Positions 61,531 through 64,000 of a stretch of DNA of 64,000 nt are shown piece after piece; within the stretch, counting starts at the first letter, position 1; each line of letters begins with the position of its first letter. Location: contig NZ_OMPC01000009.1 of assembly GCF_900312675.1 (NCBI RefSeq), positions 744,001 through 808,000 of the forward strand. The letters are read 5' to 3'. The notes beneath the pieces were generated by a model. The model was not told the origin of the DNA, ran no database searches, and saw only the letters and a list, made by a program, of their open reading frames with translations. The stretch is from Aliivibrio sp. EL58. GTDB lineage: Bacteria > Pseudomonadota > Gammaproteobacteria > Enterobacterales > Vibrionaceae. The translations under genes and the position numbers were made by a program.

Positions 61531-62145
61531 ATGAATTCGGTTCGTTTTGGAGAAAAATTAATTACTCCATCTAAATTATTATGTATTGGCCGTAATTACG
61601 TTGCCCATATTAATGAGTTAAATAATACGATCCCTGAGCAAATGGTGGTGTTTAATAAACCAAATTCATGCATCACCTCTACCCTATCTTCTTTCCATCA
61701 AGAGCGTTTACATTATGAAGTTGAGATCTGTTTTTTGATTGAAAAAGAGCAGCTATCTGCCGTTGCAATAGGTTTTGATTTAACCAAACGAGACTTACAA
61801 TCTGAGCTAAAAAACAAAGGACTTCCTTGGGAGCGAGCAAAAGCCTTTGATGGCTCAGCGGTATTTAGCCGTTTCATCCCTCTTGATGGTATCGACAGTA
61901 ATCAACTTCAAATTGAGCTATTCATTAACAGTATGAGAGTCCAATGTGGCCAAGTTAGCCAAATGATTTACTCTCCAGAAACTATCCTTGCTGATTTAAA
62001 ATCCTATACCCAATTGTATGATGGTGATGTCATCATGACTGGTACACCTCAAGGCGTTGGTGAAATTCATATGGGGGATATATTTCTTAGCCGCTTAAAG
62101 CTAGATGGAAAGACACTGATTGAAGCTGAGTGGGTAGCAAGATAA
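61531..62145 (+). CDS. fumarylacetoacetate hydrolase family protein (acylpyruvase-like)
   Basis: A 204-aa protein of the FAHD1/YcgM group: CIGRNYVAHINELN, HYEVEICFLIEKE (metal-binding Glu pair), GFDLTKRDLQSELKNKGLPWERAKAFDGSA (metal-binding Asp and catalytic region) and VIMTGTPQGVG. Members hydrolyse acylpyruvates or decarboxylate oxaloacetate. Here the usual D in the YTxxxD motif region is present as GFDLTKRD. Single gene; the AraC gene is divergent. Confidence 0.9.
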   Translation: MNSVRFGEKLITPSKLLCIGRNYVAHINELNNTIPEQMVVFNKPNSCITSTLSSFHQERLHYEVEICFLIEKEQLSAVAIGFDLTKRDLQSELKNKGLPWERAKAFDGSAVFSRFIPLDGIDSNQLQIELFINSMRVQCGQVSQMIYSPETILADLKSYTQLYDGDVIMTGTPQGVGEIHMGDIFLSRLKLDGKTLIEAEWVAR

Positions 62146-62165
62146 TAGCCTCCCACTCTTTGACC

Positions 62166-62486
62166 CTATGCTGAAAATACCCATAAATTAAACACTAAGA
62201 ATACGATCATGCTGATAATCGTTGTCAGTAGTACATTCTTAGTTTTCCATGCAATGAGAGCTGCAGTTAATGCCGCCCACAAATACGGGTTCGACCCAGA
62301 AAGCGATAATTCATTGTCAGGCATAAATACAATTGGAGCCCAAATCGCGGTTAAAACAGCAGGACTTGAATAGCTTAATAACTTCTGAGTTTGAGCGTTT
62401 AATCTAAGGGGTAATTTGGGTTCTAAAAACAAGTAGCGACTTAAAAACACTAACGCCGTCATTGCTAAAATTGATATGAAAATCAT
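62166..62486 (-). CDS. azlD: AzlD-family branched-chain amino acid exporter subunit
   Basis: A 106-aa protein with four helices (MIFISILAMTALVFLSRYLFL, YSSPAVLTAIWAPIVF, ALTAALIAWKTKNVLLTTI). Small subunit of the AzlCD (YgaZH-like) exporter. Its ATG overlaps the azlC stop (ATGA), so the pair is co-translated. Confidence 0.9.
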   Translation of the reverse strand: MIFISILAMTALVFLSRYLFLEPKLPLRLNAQTQKLLSYSSPAVLTAIWAPIVFMPDNELSLSGSNPYLWAALTAALIAWKTKNVLLTTIISMIVFLVFNLWVFSA

Positions 62487-63196
62487 CCTCTTTTCCCTCT
62501 TAATGTCTCTGTTAAATACCCTGCTACCATACCGCCAATACTCGCTATCATTAAACTGCCTTCAACTGAAAAATACGTCAGTGTGGCAGACAAGATTAAG
62601 GCACTAATAACAGAGACAAGTACTGGACTATTTTTTATGGTAGGTACAACAATGGCAATAAAGGTCGCCGCCACCGCAAACTCTAACCCAAGCTCATTCA
62701 ATGAGGGAATATAACTACCCGCAACAATTCCAGCTAAGGTTGCTGCATTCCAAAAGAAATAGAAACTGAATCCTGCACCTAATGCGTACCAACGATTAAA
62801 TTGTTTTTCTGATTGGTGTCCACATACAGCAAACAGTTCATCGGTTAATAAAAAACCAAGGGATAAACGCCAACGAAGCGGTAAAGGGCTAATTTTATCT
62901 CTCATCGAGACACTGTATAAAAAATGGCGCGAGGTAATAAAAAAAGTTGTCAGCAACATGGTTGTTAACCCTGCGCCAGCTTTAATCATTCCCATCGCGA
63001 CTAACTGAGCCGAACCTGCAAACAAAATTGCTGACATGGCTTGCCCTTCAAAAGGAGTAAGACCTACATCAATAGCAAATGAACCGGCTAATAACCCCCA
63101 TGGTAATACTGCGATGCTAAGTGGGATCATCGCTAATGTTCCTTGCCAAAAAAGACGAGAATTTGAACAAGGCTGTACGGCGGTATTTATATCCAT
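62483..63196 (-). CDS. azlC: AzlC-family branched-chain amino acid exporter subunit
   Basis: A 237-aa membrane protein with AzlC/YgaZ signatures (PLSIAVLPWGLLAGSFAIDVGLTPFEGQAMS, LFAGSAQLVAMGMI, TFFITSRHFLYSVSMR, LGFLLTDELFAV). Exports valine and related amino acids with AzlD. Transcribed away from the window end after the AraC gene; the AraC protein is probably its regulator. Confidence 0.92.
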   Translation of the reverse strand: MDINTAVQPCSNSRLFWQGTLAMIPLSIAVLPWGLLAGSFAIDVGLTPFEGQAMSAILFAGSAQLVAMGMIKAGAGLTTMLLTTFFITSRHFLYSVSMRDKISPLPLRWRLSLGFLLTDELFAVCGHQSEKQFNRWYALGAGFSFYFFWNAATLAGIVAGSYIPSLNELGLEFAVAATFIAIVVPTIKNSPVLVSVISALILSATLTYFSVEGSLMIASIGGMVAGYLTETLRGKRG

Positions 63197-63268
63197 AAAC
63201 TACTCTTTATTAAATCAAATCAGCCTATATTAGAGCTGTATTCCTTTACCTAAGATTGTACAAACTTG

Positions 63269-64000
63269 CTAAAACAATTTGAGGTATTGTCCCGGAGTTA
63301 TACCCATCGCTTTTTTAAAATGACGGTGTAAATGGCTCTGATCATGAAATCCCGTTTCTTGTGCAGTATCAGACAACGAATGCCCTTGCTTAAGAAGCTT
63401 TCTGGCCATTCGTAAGCGAGATTGAATTTGATAACTATGAGGAGGAAGACCAAACGCTTTTTGAAATGATCTAACTAGGTGATAAGCACTCAACTCACTT
63501 AAGCGTGATAAATCATCTAATGACACGTCAGCTTGAGGAAAATCGTCTAAAAACTCTTTCACTAAATAAAGAGGCCTTTGAGCTTTAGAGATTGCAGTCT
63601 CGGTGTAACGTGCACGGCTATGTTTGCACATAAGCTTAACCAAAGCGCCATAGACTAAGGTTTCCCTTAATAAACGGTTATCTGACTGCTCTAACATGGT
63701 AAATACTAATCTAAGTTGGTTCGCTAGCTCTGGATCATAAACTACTGGCTCTGCAAAATATGGAGCTCCAAACTGCCCACGGCTTAGCTCTTTACTAATG
63801 CTTTCTAATTGTTCAGGCAGTGGATACATCGCTTTATATCCCCAACCACCATCCGTTGCAGAATGTCCACTGTGTATATCATCGGCATTAATTAAGATAA
63901 TACTGTCTTGCGGTGCGGTATGATTCCCCCCAGTGCGATAAAAATTTTGCGCACCACGTTCAATCACTCCAATCGTATATCCTTCATGACTGTGACGTGA
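63269..64000 (-). CDS. AraC-family regulator, 5' end outside window
   Basis: The frame is open to base 64000 (SRHSHEGYTIGVIERGAQNF), so the true start is missing; a GTG at 63967 is internal. N-terminal cupin-type sensor (DSIILINADDIHSGHSA) and C-terminal AraC domain (VSLDDLSRLSELSAYHLVRSFQKAFGLPPHSYQ, LSDTAQETGFHDQSHLHRHFK). Same type as the 31753 regulator paired with LysE. Here it lies upstream of azlCD on the same strand and likely controls it. Confidence 0.9.
   Translation of the reverse strand, partial: SRHSHEGYTIGVIERGAQNFYRTGGNHTAPQDSIILINADDIHSGHSATDGGWGYKAMYPLPEQLESISKELSRGQFGAPYFAEPVVYDPELANQLRLVFTMLEQSDNRLLRETLVYGALVKLMCKHSRARYTETAISKAQRPLYLVKEFLDDFPQADVSLDDLSRLSELSAYHLVRSFQKAFGLPPHSYQIQSRLRMARKLLKQGHSLSDTAQETGFHDQSHLHRHFKKAMGITPGQYLKLF

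Noticed and set aside
1-64000. Mobile elements, CRISPR, tRNA or rRNA genes
   Set aside because: No transposase, integrase, repeat-spacer array, cloverleaf or rRNA sequence was recognised on either strand.

Overview
The window looks like a piece of an AT-rich marine gammaproteobacterial genome, most likely Vibrionaceae and probably Aliivibrio or a close relative. This rests on protein similarity and layout: YajD, Bax, a DUF2860 porin-like protein, a ToxR-type membrane regulator, paired LysR regulators, CydX, and hairpin terminators of the AAAAGCCC...GGGCTTTT type. The gene set (catabolic transporters, many regulators, second copies of genes such as purA, cydAB and dnaJ) would suit a secondary chromosome, but that is inference. 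I saw no rRNA, tRNA, CRISPR array, insertion sequence or phage block.

Layout. 1-4433: the 5' part of a dnaJ-like gene, then a minus-strand operon of a LolA-like periplasmic protein, two FtsX/MacB-type permeases and an ATPase. 4542-10108: LysR regulator, small membrane proteins, HNH nuclease YajD, ACC deaminase-like enzyme, class A beta-lactamase, PpiB and Bax. 10179-15812: NupC-type nucleoside transporter with an excellent CRP site, two LysR regulators with a 58-aa protein between them, a methyltransferase, and a prokaryotic ionotropic-glutamate-receptor-like protein divergent from a chemoreceptor (16118-17761). 17840-20763: a TAXI-type TRAP transporter. A short relic of a second glutamate-receptor-like gene follows. 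21051-26876: phosphoethanolamine transferase, DcuB-like transporter, a ToxRS/VtrAC-like overlapping pair and an outer-membrane barrel. 26992-36342: DUF2127 protein, BrnQ with a branched-chain-residue-rich leader peptide (likely attenuator), DUF1993, subclass B1 metallo-beta-lactamase, LysE+AraC, DUF2860, YdhR and two LysR genes. 36492-40096: DUF1254 protein and a patatin/PldB-like two-domain phospholipase.

40373-43661 is a siroheme synthase plus anaerobic sulfite reductase cluster that is visibly decaying: asrA has a frameshift inside its first Fe-S motif and asrC lacks its central cysteine-bearing region, while cobA and asrB are open. 44089-47478 pairs a glutamate decarboxylase with an AspT-type antiporter. 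48702-52644 holds a divergent adenylosuccinate synthetase, a DcuC-type transporter and peptidase T.

The most interesting region is 52857-59205. A translationally coupled five-gene operon encodes a secreted MBL-fold hydrolase, a small Cys-containing secreted RiPP precursor (bufferin/HvfA-like), an MNIO (DUF692) enzyme, its DUF2063 partner and a DoxX membrane protein. It is preceded by a perfect FNR palindrome and followed, after a terminator, by cydABX (cytochrome bd oxidase). This suggests a metal-binding peptide made under low oxygen beside a low-oxygen terminal oxidase. The window ends with a GNAT acetyltransferase, two AraC regulators, a fumarylacetoacetase-family enzyme and the AzlCD exporter.
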